Source: Takashimella koratensis (lineage: Eukaryota; Basidiomycota; Tremellomycetes; Trichosporonales; Tetragoniomycetaceae). Taken from it: a stretch of DNA of 64,000 nucleotides. Of this stretch, positions 33,448-45,366 are shown piece after piece (positions within the stretch are counted from its first letter, which is position 1; the number at the start of each line of letters is the position of its first letter). A model generated the notes under the pieces. That model saw only the letters and a program-made list of their open reading frames with translations. It was not told the DNA's origin and made no database searches. The stretch is from NCBI GenBank assembly GCA_003116875.1, contig BCKT01000017.1, positions 310,001 through 374,000 of the forward strand. Reading direction: 5' to 3'. A program made the position numbers and the translations under genes.

Positions 33448-35229
33448 TTAGACTGAGGGCTGTTAGCTTCACGTCTATCTTCTCTTGAGCCAAACTCACT
33501 CTTGTATCGGTAGCCCGGGTGTTGGCGACCGAGGAGCTCGGGGTTGGGCTCGGATAAGCGGTAATCACGACCACCGGCCTCTCTGAGTGCGTTCTCCTTC
33601 TTCTGGTACACGATAAGACCGATGCACACGATGATGACGGTCGAGCCCATGGCAATGTTGAGAGCGTTTCCGATTCGATAGCCTGTTCCAGCATCGGTAG
33701 CAATGTAAGACCAAGTGGCAGCAATGGACCCGAGAGATCCAATGCCGGTGACCAAGGCACCGGTGAGCGATCGCATGGTATCGGGGGAGGCGTTGGAGAG
33801 AGCCCAGCCGAGAATGCACGGGCCGTACAAGTATCCACCACCAGTGCCGAGGAACAGAGCGAAGAAACGCACGTTGGCGTTAGACAAGCCAGTACGAGGG
33901 GTAGCAATAAGAATGATGTCTGATTTGGTCAGCATTTACGTGATTGAGGAAACCAGAATTACTCACAAGCAACCAAGCACAAGGTCGCCCCTCCAATGAC
34001 ACCGTAGCCCTGGCGTTTGTAGCGGCCGGCAATCCAGCAGCCGATGATACCAATCACAGCCCCGACACTGAAATCTGTCAGCTTTGATTTTTGCAGCGGT
34101 GACCTGTACTTACGCTTGAGGACCAACCGAGAGGTATTGAATGCGGACAGTGGATGCAGTCGGGTAGATGATCTGAAGGATACTGGTGGTGAAGATCCCG
34201 AGACCCTGGACAGTCATAGAGTCTATGATGTGTCAGCGCGGCGACGACGGACAGAGGCTTGACTCACTGGTGATGTACATGAAGCAGTAACAAGCTATGT
34301 TCATGTTCACAAACGATTGCTTGATGGCGGGCCAGTTGATGGCCTCGCTTTGTTCGGTGTTGGGAGGCTGGTCTGCGTGGAGGCGGTCGATAGCGAGCTG
34401 GCGTTCCTCCTTGTTGAACAAGCGGGTGGTGGTAGGGTCGCTAGGGAACAAGAAGAGGAGAACGATCCCGACGCCGATGGTGATGATACCCTCGACGAGG
34501 AAGATAAGTCGCCACGAGGTGATCGAGCCAATGTGGCCAAGGTTGACCAAGGCGCCACTAATCAGACCACCGACTGAGGGTGTCAGACGCGACTTGAGTA
34601 GGAGACTTACAAGCCTGTGAGAAGCCAGCGGCGACAAGCATGAAGATGCCGAACCTGACAGCGAGCTCATTACGACGGTAGTACTGGAAGCGGTTAGTTT
34701 CGGACCAAGGTGAACAAAGAGAGACGTACACGAGACAGCATGTAACTCAGCCCTGGCATGGTGAATGCCTCTACAACGCCGAGTAGGCATCGGACTGCGA
34801 AGAATTGACCCTTGTCCTGGATCCAGGTGGTCCCGAGAGTGATGCAGCTGAACGCAAAGATGCTACACGGTGAGCACTGAATACACCATTGACTCACGAG
34901 ATGGGGACGAGGATGAAGCCGAATCGCTTGATGAGAAGCCCTGCAAAGGGCTCGCAGAACATGTATACGACATAGTAGAGGCACGCTCCAATGTTGAAAT
35001 CGTACGTGCCCAGGTTGAGGGAGGTGACAAGACCCGCTGCTTTTGCATTACTGATGTTGGACCGGTCGAGGAAGGAAACCCAGTAGACGAGCGTGACCAA
35101 TGGGAGAACGGTAAAGTCGATCTTGCGGACCAGTCGCCTTTCAGCCACTGGGTCGATGAAGGGGCCATCGACCTCCACTGCGGCGTCGTGAGAGTAATCC
35201 TTCTCGTTGGGAGTTTCCAGCGAGCTCAT
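33448..35229 (-). CDS. MFS transporter, Tna1/Dal5-like (nicotinate or organic anion permease family)
   Basis: A carrier of about 490 residues. The start ATG at 35229 gives MSSLETPNEKDYSHD. AERRLVRKIDFTVLPLVTLVYWVSFLDRSNISNAKAAGL is split by no intron and is the strongest family signature. Others are GQFFAVRCLLGVVEAFTMPG, YYRRNELAVRFGIFM, SWRLIFLVEGIITIGVG followed by an FLFPSDPTTTR loop, and GCWIAGRYKRQGYG. Removing the last intron gives an ending HPGYRYKI at 33448, as usual in this family; reading through it would instead append about 40 unrelated residues. It shares a 294-bp promoter with the flavin monooxygenase, so its substrate might feed that enzyme. That link is inference. Confidence 0.87.
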
Positions 35230-35523
35230 TGTTGCTTCCGATGGGGGTTTGGGAAGAAGTGCGCTACTCTGGTCTATTTAACCCTGTTCTCCAACCCTGC
35301 ACTCTGACTCGGAACCCAAGATAAGCTCCCACCAAACGACGGACGGATCATCGGAAGGAAACGCCGCTTATAATCACGTGATGCACTCCAGTCTAGGCCC
35401 GAGTCCGCGGTGCTGCCGCCGGGGGTTTGAACCGAGACCCTTCCGTTAAGATAAGCACGCTGCGGCGGGCGGGNGGGNTTATATGTCGTGGGATGGAATG
35501 ATACGGTAGTTTGTCACGCGAAC
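35230..35523. promoter_or_regulatory. Divergent promoter between carrier and flavin monooxygenase
   Basis: The 294 bp contain GATAAG at 35320-35325 and 35450-35455, a TCACGTGA palindrome at 35374-35381, and a TTATATG element near 35480 before the monooxygenase. Two ambiguous bases (35474 and 35478) fall in a G-run. The context TTAAGATAAGCAC resembles TTAGGATAAGCAC at 26452. Confidence 0.55.
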
Positions 35524-37537
35524 ATGACGGTGATCAAGGAGGAACGAGCAACAGTGGAGATTGGTATCGTTGGAGCTGGGATCAGTAAGTTGGCTGTGAA
35601 TTCGAGGCTGACAGAAAGGTGGCCTCGGCACAGCTTACCACTTGCTCAAGACGGCCAAACGCTTGGGAAGGGATGTAGCTGTCACAGTATACGACAAGAA
35701 CAGTTCCGCCGGTGGTACATGGTGAGCTTGGACGTTGGCCTCGCTAAGACGTCAGGTCACGCGACAGTGTGTACCCAGGACTTATGACGAACAACTCGTG
35801 GAAGCAAATGCTCTTTGATGATGACGAGGAGACTGGGGAGAAGATCTTCTCGAGCGACCCGTCGGCGGGCGCGGGGCCAGGCGGTTTTCGAGCTTCGGGA
35901 ACGGGCATGGTCCAAGTCATGGACCAAGTGGAGCGACAGGTCAAGGCTCTGGGCGCAAGTATAATGTACGCCACGCAAGTGAACAAGGTCTACCGTGGCG
36001 AGAGCGGGTGGGTCGTCGAGGCAAGCCCTATCGAGGAGCCTGAGGCGACGATTGTCAAGCGCTTTGATAAAGTGGTCGTCGCTACCGGAGCCTTCTCTCG
36101 ACCCGCTGTCCCATCTTGTGCCGCAAGTTTACTGCAGCCATTCCGACAGCCAGTCGCCAGTGACAAGCTCACCGCTCCACTGGCTATACACACCTCCCAC
36201 CTGTCCGACCCGACGGTCCAAGAGGCTCTCAACGCAATGCATCGAACAATCGTCGTCGTTGGCGCTTCAAAGAGTGCACTCGACGCTGCCGAACGGTTCT
36301 CGACCCTTGGACACGACGTCACACTGGTCCTTCGTAACCCGCCTTATCTCGCTCCACCCGCCATCCCCACCCCCAATGGCCCGGCAGATGCAGTCGCCAT
36401 GGTCGGCACACGACAGAAAGCGATCGGCGTGCCGTACCCCGCCGACCCCGTCAGCCGGACATGGGGTAGTGGTGGCTTCTGGTCCATCTTCTATCGCCGA
36501 CTGGTCCACTCGTCATGGCTGTCAGCTTTCTTCCATCCGTCCATCATCGCCAAGTCGGTCGCTGGATTTGCGGGATGGGGACAGTGGGCGCATCCTATGA
36601 TGTCGCTGATGAAGCCGAAAATCGACTTGATGTGGTCAGAGTCCGCCATCTTCCCTGGACCAGAGACGTAGGTCGTGACATGTGATGGTAGCTGACGTCA
36701 GATTCGCCCAGCTCGTCCAGTCTGGAAAGATCAAGCTGGTTGGTGGAGCTTTGGTCGGTATGAAGCGTGACGAGTCGGGGTTCATTTTGGATGTTCAAAA
36801 CAACGGGATGGCTACAACCTTGGCCGCAACGGGGGTCATCTTTGGATCAGGCTGGTCAACTGGAGAATACCCCTTCTTTTCTCCCAGCGACTTGGAGGCT
36901 TTGGGTCTGCCGTGTTCGTCTACAGACGTGCCCAAGAGAGAGAAGGAATTTGCGGACGCGGACAAGTCGAGCTTGAAAAGGGTGTTGGGCAGTCTTCGAA
37001 CGATGCGGTTCATGCCAGCGCAGTGGACATTACCGGGGTTCTCTGCCCGCTTCGGGGCTACCGGAGCACCTAAGATCGCCCCGTACCGCTTGTACCGACT
37101 GATGGTCCCCTTGGACTCTTTGTATGACCGCGACATTGCTTTCGCCGGTATCCCAACTTGCAAAGGTAGGCACCTGTAGTGATCAGGCTAACTACAGCCA
37201 ACCACGTCCTGTTCATCTGCCAGGCCCACTGGATCGCCGACTACTTTTTCGATCTACTCCCCCGTCTTCCGAGCCGAAAACAGGCAATGACAGAGATCTC
37301 GACACAGACAGTATGGGCGCAGCGCTTATTTGGGCCAAGTCATGGTCGCCTGGGCCAGTGGCTCGGGGCCATGTGGATCGAGTATTGCTCGAGGTTGTGC
37401 TGGGGTGAGTTCCGCGTATGGGACAAGCTGACGATGTAGATATGGGCGTAGAGGACGACGGGCAGGGCTGGGATGGGGTGGTTGTTAGCAGTACATACGC
37501 GTTGGAAAAGAAGAGGGCTCTAAGGGATTGTCAATAG
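35524..37537 (+). CDS. Flavin-containing monooxygenase-like protein (FAD/NADPH)
   Basis: An oxidoreductase of about 580-600 residues. The N-terminal FAD Rossmann motif spans the first intron: IGIVGAGIS / GLGTAYHLLK. GGTW follows at the next intron edge. The NADPH-binding fold appears as TIVVVGASKSALDAAERF near the middle. ATGAFSRP, FGSGWSTGEYPFF and AGIPTC are typical FMO-like linkers. There is a long C-terminal extension (HWIADYFFDLLPRLPSR onward), which many fungal FMO-like proteins have. The stop TAG is at 37535-37537. Such enzymes oxygenate soft nucleophiles or ketones; the substrate is unknown. Next to it is a Zn2Cys6 regulator, a possible local controller. Confidence 0.85.
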
Positions 37538-37696
37538 AGTTGTACAGCATGAACAACCCATTGGGCTTTTTGTGGGCATAAGGGATCTCTGAAATGTTCC
37601 CCGGCGGCCAATAGGATCAGGACCCCGCAAAATCCGCGCGGCATCCTTATCTGCTTGTTTTACTACACCTTTTGCATTTACACCATTGACCTACAC

Positions 37697-40688
37697 ATGT
37701 CGAGCTCGTCAAAGTACGTGTCGTCGGTTGAGATTGCGCTGACAGTTGAAGAAAAGCAATCAGGCCACGCGTGTGGCGTGCGTGCGAAGTGTGTCGGAAA
37801 CGAAAGGTGCGTGATTGGGTTGATGAAAAAAAGAACGCTGACCAGCAAACAGATCCGGTGTGACGGTAAAGTGAGCACGCTGAGAAAAGTGGCTTGCTGA
37901 TAGTAGGATCCATGCGGCTTCTGTACTCTCAACAATAAGAGCTGTCTCTGTGGGTTGACCCCTCGAGCCCTGCTGACGTCTTAGTCACGCCAGCGCAAGA
38001 TCACGCGTCCTTGTCTCGACAAACCGACAACGACACTCGCGAACGGTTAGAGCGATTAGAGAGCAGGTTGGATAAGCTCATCCCTTTGATCGAGAGCACA
38101 CATACCTGGGTTACGCAGGCACGGGGTGGTCCACAAATACCTTCAGGTTTGGTTTGCTCATGTTAGTGCTAACAGTTAGGTCAACCTTCGACATCACAAC
38201 AAGCAGCGACCTACGCGAACGGTGAGGAGTCGGATCTGCCGCGAGCGAGTAGCGAGGTCCTCGACGACTCGATCAGTGATGAGGAGTCGTCAGGAGATGC
38301 GAGTCCGGAGGCGTTACCCACAACCGCACCAGACACACCGAATGGCCTGGGTCCACCAGAAGATCTTACCCGCATCGACGCTCCACCAGCGACATCCTGG
38401 GCTGAGCGACTAGCTGGTCAATTCGCCCGTGACTCCATCGGGAACATGCGCTACCTCGGCGGTGCGCCCACCTTTGTCCTCGCCGAGGCTGTCGATTCCG
38501 TCCGGAAAGCGCAATCGCCCAACCACAAATCTCCTACCGCCAGCACCTCGGTGGACCACCTCTATTTCCGACCCAATGTATTTTATCGACCCCTCAGCGG
38601 GCTTCCTGAAGCAGAAACGATCCAGTACCCGCCAATGATCGTCAGCGACGCGTTGGTCCAGATGTACTTTAGCAAGATTCACCATACGTAAGTGGCTGTG
38701 GAGGGAAAACTAACGGCAGGTTTCCCATCATCGACGCGCAGCATTTTATGAACAGGTACAAGGAGACGATGGATGGTCTAAGGAGGGGATGTCCCTCGCC
38801 AGACTATCACTTCCTCTGCGTGCTGTTTGCGGTGTACGCTTCGGCCGCGAGCTTGACGAAGAAGGTGTTCCAAGATAGGGCCGAGTTTCAGTACAGCGAT
38901 CCGAGTGAGTGCATTGGTTGGAATGGACTGACGCTCGGCAGAGGAGTACATTGGATTGGAGTTTTACGAAAAGGCGCTGTACATGTACTGGAGAGGTTTC
39001 CGTACGAGCTCCATGGAGAAGTAAGCCCGATTAGAGACACTGCTTACATAACAGCGTGACCTGCATGGCCCTCCTGTCGAGTTGTCTAGCTGGGTGGAAT
39101 AGTGAGTGTTCGAAGTTCCTCCGCTGATGTCAGCGCTGGCACAGGCATGGGTCCTCGCAGGACAAGCCGTCCGCAACGCCCAGGATCTCGGTCTTCATCG
39201 TTCACCCGAGAAAGCAAACGTGCCTACCACTGTGAAAGAATACCGTCGACGAGTCTGGTGGTGTATCTATGGACTGGACAAGATTCTCTCCGTCTCTCTA
39301 GGCCGACCAAGTGCGATTGACGACGAGGACTGGTGAGTGATTCAAAGGGGCCAGCTGATGTGATAGCGACGTAGAATTTCGTAAGCCTACCTCCGCAACG
39401 AATGTTAACCCACAGCATCCGACGAGGTGTGCTGCCTCAAGGCCGACCCACGCCTCGAAGCTCCCGGGAACAACCCACTAACGGGGTTCAAGAGCCTTCT
39501 CAAGATCTACATCGTCGCGGCGCAGATCGAAAAAGTTGCACACAATATCAATTTCCTCAAAAAGTATGACAATTCCGCAGACCACCCTGTTGTACGGAGC
39601 ACGATTGACAAGCTCGACTTGATGTTGGATCACTGGAGCGATAGCCTACCAGATTCGGTGAGCGATGAGGTGGGATTGTGCTGATGGTAGATTCGATACG
39701 CGGCGAATAACCCAGGTCGACCAGATATGTTTGCCATGTGCTTATTGGGTCACTTTACTCTCTACGCATGTACCTTGAACCTTCGTAAGCCAGTCCACAT
39801 GGCGTAACTGACAGTCAGATCGCCCATTCATGCCAGACCTGAACACGTCCGACCCCGCGTACACCTTCAAGTCACTACAGAAATGCGTGGCCGCTGCCCA
39901 AGGCTGCATCCGAGTTGGCGAGGAAGTGAAAAAAGTGGGTACCACGAAAGGTGTCGCTAACGGCAAGCTTTTACCCACGTCACACCATTGTCAATTCTGC
40001 GTTCAGTACCTCACCATCAGTGGAGTTACGCTCTTACGCTGCCTGCCTTACGTGACGAGTGAGTCGATGTGAAGTCGTCGCTAACGTCAGACTCGGCGCA
40101 ACTGGTCAAGGACGCAGCGCAGTGTCGTCTTTTACTGACCCAGTTGGAGGATACGTGGCCAGGGAGTAAACAGTGCGGCGGTCTCATCCAAGATCTTCTC
40201 AATACCTACGAAAACTTTAGGCACAAGCGGCCATCCATTGCCTCTACCCAGAAGCGCAAAGAGTGGGTACACACGCTTGGATACACCCTGACAGCAGATC
40301 CGTGTCCAGCACCAACGACGCCATCGAGCCGGCACACTTGCTCAAACGACCCAAAAATGTGCCTAGCGCCAATGTTATGGGCAATGCCACAGGGAACGAC
40401 ACCACCCTGGCCGCTTCACTTCCTTTGACACAGTCGAGCTCCGTTCCCGAGGAACAGCCTCACAACGACCCAGCGTTCACACCAGATACGCAAAACCTAC
40501 TGTCGTCGGTCCTCGCGGAGGGAGGGCAGGACAAGAGCGACGGTCACATGCTCTGGGACGATTTCACCGACGCCGACTTCTTCGCCGCTCCTTTCGACCT
40601 TGGCGACGAGATCGGGGCCCTGCTGGGCCAGATGCAACACCCTGCCAGCACGACCGGTACACCACGGGCATGGTCCCATAATGAATAG
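37697..40688 (+). CDS. Zn2Cys6 transcription factor with fungal regulatory domain and acidic tail
   Basis: A nuclear regulator of roughly 700 residues in many exons. The zinc cluster is complete once spliced (WRACEVCRKRK / IRCDGK / DPCGFCTLNNKSC, spacing C-x2-C-x6-C-x6-C-x2-C-x6-C). It is shared by three exons, one of them 18 nt long (37853-37870). A coiled-coil-like stretch (ERLERLESRLDKL) follows, then the fungal-specific regulatory domain with FPIIDAQHFMNRY, AQDLGLHRSPE and EYRRRVWWCIYGLDKILSVSLGRP. The C-terminal acidic part (MLWDDFTDADFFAAPFD) looks like an activation domain. It lies in a different frame from the exon ending about 40262, and no canonical donor of the right phase is visible, so a frameshift, sequence error or unusual intron is possible there. 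The gene sits between two oxidative enzymes and may control them. Confidence 0.8.
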
Positions 40689-40713
40689 ACTCAATGCATA
40701 CTCCGTGTCTACA

Positions 40714-41975
40714 CTACTCCTGGTTCATGACAATCACCTTGATCTCGATACCCGCACGAACAGTCTCGAAAGCCTCTTCGGACTGGGTCAGGGGGAAGGT
40801 CTTGGTAATGAGGGGTTTGAGGTTGACAACACCCCGAGCCATCAGGCCGATGGCCGTGGCGAAGCAGTCACCAGTGTAGCGGACGCTACCGACGACGTTG
40901 AGCTCCTTGGAGGTGATCTTCAATGTAGGGAACGTAGTCACTGGCTTGCCGAGACCCGCCTGGACGTAGGTCCCACCGGTGTGAACCATCTCAATACCCG
41001 CGTGCATGCACGCTTCCGCTCCGCTCGCTTCGACGACGATGTCGACACCGACCGGGTCAACACCAGCAGCGGCGAGCATATCCTTCTTCATCTCCACCGA
41101 CCACGAGGTAAAGTCCTGGCCCTCTTTCATCTTTGGGGAGACGGCAGCAAAGTCGGCAATGTATTCTTTGGCAAACTTCACTCGCTGAGGGGTTAGCTGG
41201 GTCAATGAGGGAGCTCACAGTCTCGGAGATGTCGAACGCGAGGATCTTGCCAATACCGTAAGCCTTGGCGACGGCCATGACGAGGAGACCGAGAGGGCCG
41301 CAGCCGAAGACGGCGAGCGTCTGGCCAGCGGTGAACCCAGCGCGGCGGGCAAGCTGCACAGCGACAGCAAGAGGCTGGATGGACCCAGCCTCCTCCCACG
41401 AGATGCTGTCAGGGAAGGGAACGAGGTGGGAGTAGTGTGCCGAGTAGTACTGGCAAAGGCCTGGCATCAGCGAGGTTGGAGATCAAGACGTACTGCCGTG
41501 GGTAGGGGGAAGCGAGCAGTGCTTCAGGTTGTAGCAGAGGTTGGTACGGCCGCTCTTGCAGTGGGAGCACCTGGAGGGTTAGTTTGAGAGAGTCGAGGGA
41601 GCTTACATTCGGCACTGGACTAGTCAGCAACAGTGGTAAGCCTTTACTCACTGGGATTCCTGGCTCAATGGCGACCTTCTGGCCAACGGAGATACCCTTG
41701 ACCGCCTCTCCGACCTGCTCGACAATACCAGCAGTCTCGTGCCCGAGGCACAGGGGCGCCTTGACCAGGTCCGTCCCGATTCCACCGTTGGTGTAGTTGT
41801 GAACCTGCCCGTTAGCTCGGTCCTAACCATTACTCACGTCGCTGCCACAGATACCGGTGGTGATGCACTTGACGAGGACGTCCTCTGGTCCGACCTCTGG
41901 CATGCCGATATCTTGGATCTCAATCGTGCGGGGCTTGAGGAGCATACATCCTCGGTTGGTGATAGCGGTGACCAT
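40714..41975 (-). CDS. Zinc-dependent medium-chain dehydrogenase, sorbitol/xylitol dehydrogenase-like
   Basis: A cytosolic NAD-dependent polyol dehydrogenase-like enzyme of about 365 residues, starting at 41975 (MVTAITNRGCM). Catalytic zinc ligands are visible in TGICGSD and LGHETAG. The structural zinc site CRMCSHCKSGRTNLC has all four Cys. The NAD-binding fold has VFGCGPLGLLVMAVAKAYG and FDIS after it. Typical C-terminal parts are VEASGAEACM and LNVVGSVRY. Relatives oxidise xylitol, sorbitol or L-arabinitol to ketoses. It is divergent from the HpcH/HpaI aldolase across 164 bp, suggesting the two are expressed together in sugar or sugar-acid breakdown. Confidence 0.88.
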
Positions 41976-42139
41976 GGTGAGTAGTGGGTAGGAGTAGTGT
42001 TGACGGATAGAAGAGCAGGTCTGACGCTTAAATCGAGAGCACCTGGGGTGAGGCGGAAGAGATCCGGCCGTGTGCTATCTATGTTCCATCTCACCCGGCG
42101 TCGGGTTATATTCCCCCTCGGATTGTCCGAAGGGATTGA
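41976..42139. promoter_or_regulatory. Short divergent promoter, dehydrogenase and aldolase
   Basis: Only 164 bp separate the two start codons (215 bp if the aldolase starts at 42191). No GATAAG is seen. A shared bidirectional promoter is inferred from spacing alone. Confidence 0.45.
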
Positions 42140-43259
42140 ATGAAAAAAGAAGTCGAAAGTGACGCCCTCCTTCCAACCATTCCATCCACAATGTCGTACG
42201 CAAACCACGCTGTCAACGTCGAGAAGGTGGACGAGAACGCCCTCTTCGGCCTTCAGAAGCTCATGGCAAGGACGAAGAATGTCGCCCCGGGGGAGAAGAA
42301 GAAGCCCGTTGTTGGTGAGTCACCGTGTCCGTCCTTTACTCACCTCTAGGGTCCTGGATGCAGCTGCCTGGAGCCAACCTCGCCCGGATGATCGCATCCA
42401 TGGGGTTTGACTTTGTCCTCGTCGATGCTGTGAGTGCTCTGAAGTACTCGGCTGACCCCAGGAACACGGTGACATTGACGACGGCGAGATGCACCGACTC
42501 GTCGCGGCCATTGGCAACGAGGACTGCAGCCCAATTGTCCGCATCCCGGCCCCCGAGAACTTTATCGTCAAACGTGCTCTGGACACTGGCGGTGGGTAGT
42601 TAGAAGAGAGTGTGCTGACCCCAGCCCACGGACTGCTCTGCCCCATGATGTCTACTGCCGTGAGTTTCAATCGTCAACCTCGCTAACATCCAGGCCGAGG
42701 CGCGCAAGTTTGTCTCGTACTGCCGCTTCCCGTCCCCGCGCGAGTCCCGCCCGACCGCCGAATCCATCGCCGCGTCTCCTTACTCCCCTCTCAACGGTGT
42801 CCGCGGCGCCGGCTCGTCCATCGCCCCCGCGCTCTTCAAGCAGAGCATGGGCGACTACCTCGCGACGGCGAACAAGAACATCTTCCTGGCGGTGCAGATC
42901 GAGACCGAGGAGGGTCTTGAGAATTGCGAGGAGATTGCCAAGGTCGATGGGATTGGTGAGTGCAATGATTGAATGTGCTAACCCCAGACATGCTGTTTGT
43001 CGGCCCCAACGACCTCTGCAGCTCGATGGGCTTCCCCCCGCTCAACCACCCGAACCAGCCCGAAGTCCAGGCTGCGATCGCGCGCGTCTTGAAAGCCGCC
43101 CACGACGCTGGCAAGTACGCGGGCATGTTCTGTGTCACCCCGGAGCAGGTCTTGCAGCGCGCTGAGCAGGGCTTTGACTTTATGAACCTCGGTGCGGACA
43201 CGGTTGCGGTCGGCGTGTGGAACGGCCAGGCCCTGAACGCTATCAAGTCTGTCCGATAG
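42140..43259 (+). CDS. HpcH/HpaI-family class II aldolase
   Basis: A metal-dependent aldolase that splits 2-keto-3-deoxy sugar acids or related hydroxy-keto acids to pyruvate plus an aldehyde, about 290 residues. After splicing, the parts are GSWMQLPGANLARMIASMGFDFVLVDA, then EHGDIDDGEM with the catalytic His, RIPAPENFIVKRALDTGAHGLLCPMM, the metal ligand Glu in VQIETEEGLEN, and the metal ligand Asp in FVGPNDLCSSMG. Five short introns, some with CTGACCCCAG ends. Two in-frame ATGs exist (42140 and 42191). The second, MSYANHAVNVEKVDEN, looks the more natural start. In fungi this family includes the aldolase of the L-rhamnose pathway (2-keto-3-deoxy-L-rhamnonate aldolase), consistent with the dehydratase at 57.7 kb. 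Confidence 0.87.
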
Positions 43260-43301
43260 AAGTAGAAGCTATGCATCGGGTATCTCTGGAAATCGACAAA
43301 A

Positions 43302-45366
43302 CTAGTGGTTGAAAGTGTACAGAGCCTCTACGTCAGAGTAGTCTGGCTGCTCGTCTTTTCCATCCAGCAGGCCGTAGTAGAACGTCGAGTCTGGAGTCAG
43401 CAAAATCCAAAGGTAGAGCTCACCTCTTCCGTCGACTTCTCGCATCGTGAAGCCATTGCCCATGTATCCGAAGCGGTTCCCAGCGTGGCCGTACTGGTAT
43501 TTCCAGTCCTCCCAGCGTGGGTGCGTGAGGAGCTCGATAATGAGCACTCGGTTACCTGGGAACATGACGGGCGATGCCTCTGGTCCAGGCTTGAACCACG
43601 AGCTGCAGGTGCCCGACCACGCGGTACGTTTCAGGTAGAGCTCGCGATGCTCGTTAAAGTCTCGCACGGCTTCGGGGGAGATTTCAATCTTGGTGATATT
43701 CTCCATTTGCATCTTCTTCAACACTTGAATGAACGACCGGGTCACTGATGTCAGTCGGGAAAGTGGGGGGAGCTCACTGGCTTCGATCATGGGTGCGCCA
43801 GAACCATGGCCGGTGGGACCGTGAGGACCGTAGTACATGAAGTACTGGAGTTAGCAATGTCCCAGTAGTAACTCACGTTGGGCGTGTCCTTGATCGCGAT
43901 GGACAGGTAAGAATCGACAGGGTAGTCCTTCCACAAGTCTTGAATATTGACGCCAGCGCCGTTGATGACCGGGAAGCGAGGACGGAAACTCGTGTCGAAG
44001 CCACTTCAGTCAGCGCTGCCATTGTATTCACTCACGTAGCGCAGACAAAGACATCCACCTCCACCTCGTTACCCTCGTGGTCTTTGAACCCCTTCTCGGT
44101 GACCTCGGAGAACATGTCGGTGTAGACGGTGACATTGGGCTCATTCAGTGCCTCGAGGTAGCCGTTGCCCGGGGTGGGTCGTCGACACCCGACGAGGAAC
44201 TTTGTCGGGACCAAGGCGTCGATGAGTCGCTGGTTTCCCTTCAAGCGGGTCTTCATGTCTTGCTCGGCGAACTGGGGTCAGCCTGGATGAAGGGAACACT
44301 TACCGCCAAAGCAGCCTTCTGTTCAGGCGTCCCCTTGACAAGGAAACGGAATCGCAAGTTGAGCTCGGATTCAATCATCTTGCGGTACTTGAGACTCTCT
44401 CTTGGGTCGTCGGCAAAACGCTTCTTCTGCTCCTCGGTGTAGTCAAAGTTCTTTCCCTCTGGTCCCGCGAAACGCTGAGCAAACGCCGAGGTGATCCAGG
44501 TGGGTGACCCTGGCGTCAGCAAAGTTTATAGATAGACCTACGGATCCAGTGGTAGATCCTCTCGCACTCTGGTTGAACCGTCGCAAGTAGCTGAATCCCC
44601 GAGCTTCCGCTGCCGACGATCGCCACACGCTTGCCCTTGAGGTTGAGGTCCTTGGGCCAGCGAGCGGTATGGCATAGCTCGCCCTTGAATGTGTGGAGGC
44701 CCTTGATGTCCGGCCACTTCCAAGCGTTGAGGACACCGCCAGCGTTGATAAAGACGTCGCAGTGGTCGGTGAACTCGGTGCCGTCCGGGCCACGGACGGT
44801 CAGCTCCCACTGGTTGGACGCGGAGAGCCACTCTGCCTTGACGACCTCGTGCTGAAGCTTGAAGTACTTTTCAAGTTGGAATCTGGCGTTAGCGGGGGAC
44901 TCTTGTCTACGTACTTTTCCACAATTCCACGGTAGTACTCGTGGATCTCCTCGGCCGACGCGTAAAACTCTCGCCAGTTTGGGTTGGGCGAGAAGGACAC
45001 TGGGGTCAGTGGGAACTATCAGTGACCTACTTTGATAGTTGATCGAGGGGATGTCGCAGCGGCACCCAGGGTACTTGTTCCAGTACCAAGTCCCTCCGTA
45101 CTGTCGTCAGCAAGGTCAGATACCAAACCTACATCTCCACCCAGCTCATAAATCTGAAGGTCAATCTGGGCTCCCTCGGTCGAGACGCTGTGAGCGAGGC
45201 AGATACCCGAGATTCCCGCGCCGATAGCAATCACCTTGAGGGGACGCAGCTGCCTATCAGCTTTGCACAATACACGACTCACCGTCCCAAAGCGCTGGTC
45301 CGGGATCTCATACCCGCGCTCGTTACGGCTGGGCCAAAGCTCTGTCTCTTGCACTGCGATGGGCAT
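43302..45366 (-). CDS. Baeyer-Villiger-type flavin monooxygenase
   Basis: A class B FAD/NADPH monooxygenase of about 550-590 residues. The first Rossmann motif is KVIAIGAGISGICLAH, followed by GGTWYWNKYPGCRCDIPS (joined at an intron), usual for ketone monooxygenases. The Baeyer-Villiger fingerprint F-x-G-x3-H-x3-W is present as FKGELCHTARW. The second Rossmann motif is KRVAIVGSGSSGIQLLA. FVCATGFDTSFRP and YYGPHGPTGHGS are further family parts. A C-terminal domain of about 140 residues beyond the core is present (RSFIQVLKKMQMENI onward). It would turn ketones into esters or lactones; the substrate is unknown. The start MPIAVQETELWPS is at 45366. It is divergent from the GST-like gene and ends 42 bp from the aldolase stop. 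Confidence 0.87.

Noticed and set aside
35420..35450. T-arm-like sequence GGTTTGAACC that could belong to a tRNA
   Set aside because: The flanking bases do not pair into a T-stem and no acceptor, D or anticodon arms can be built.
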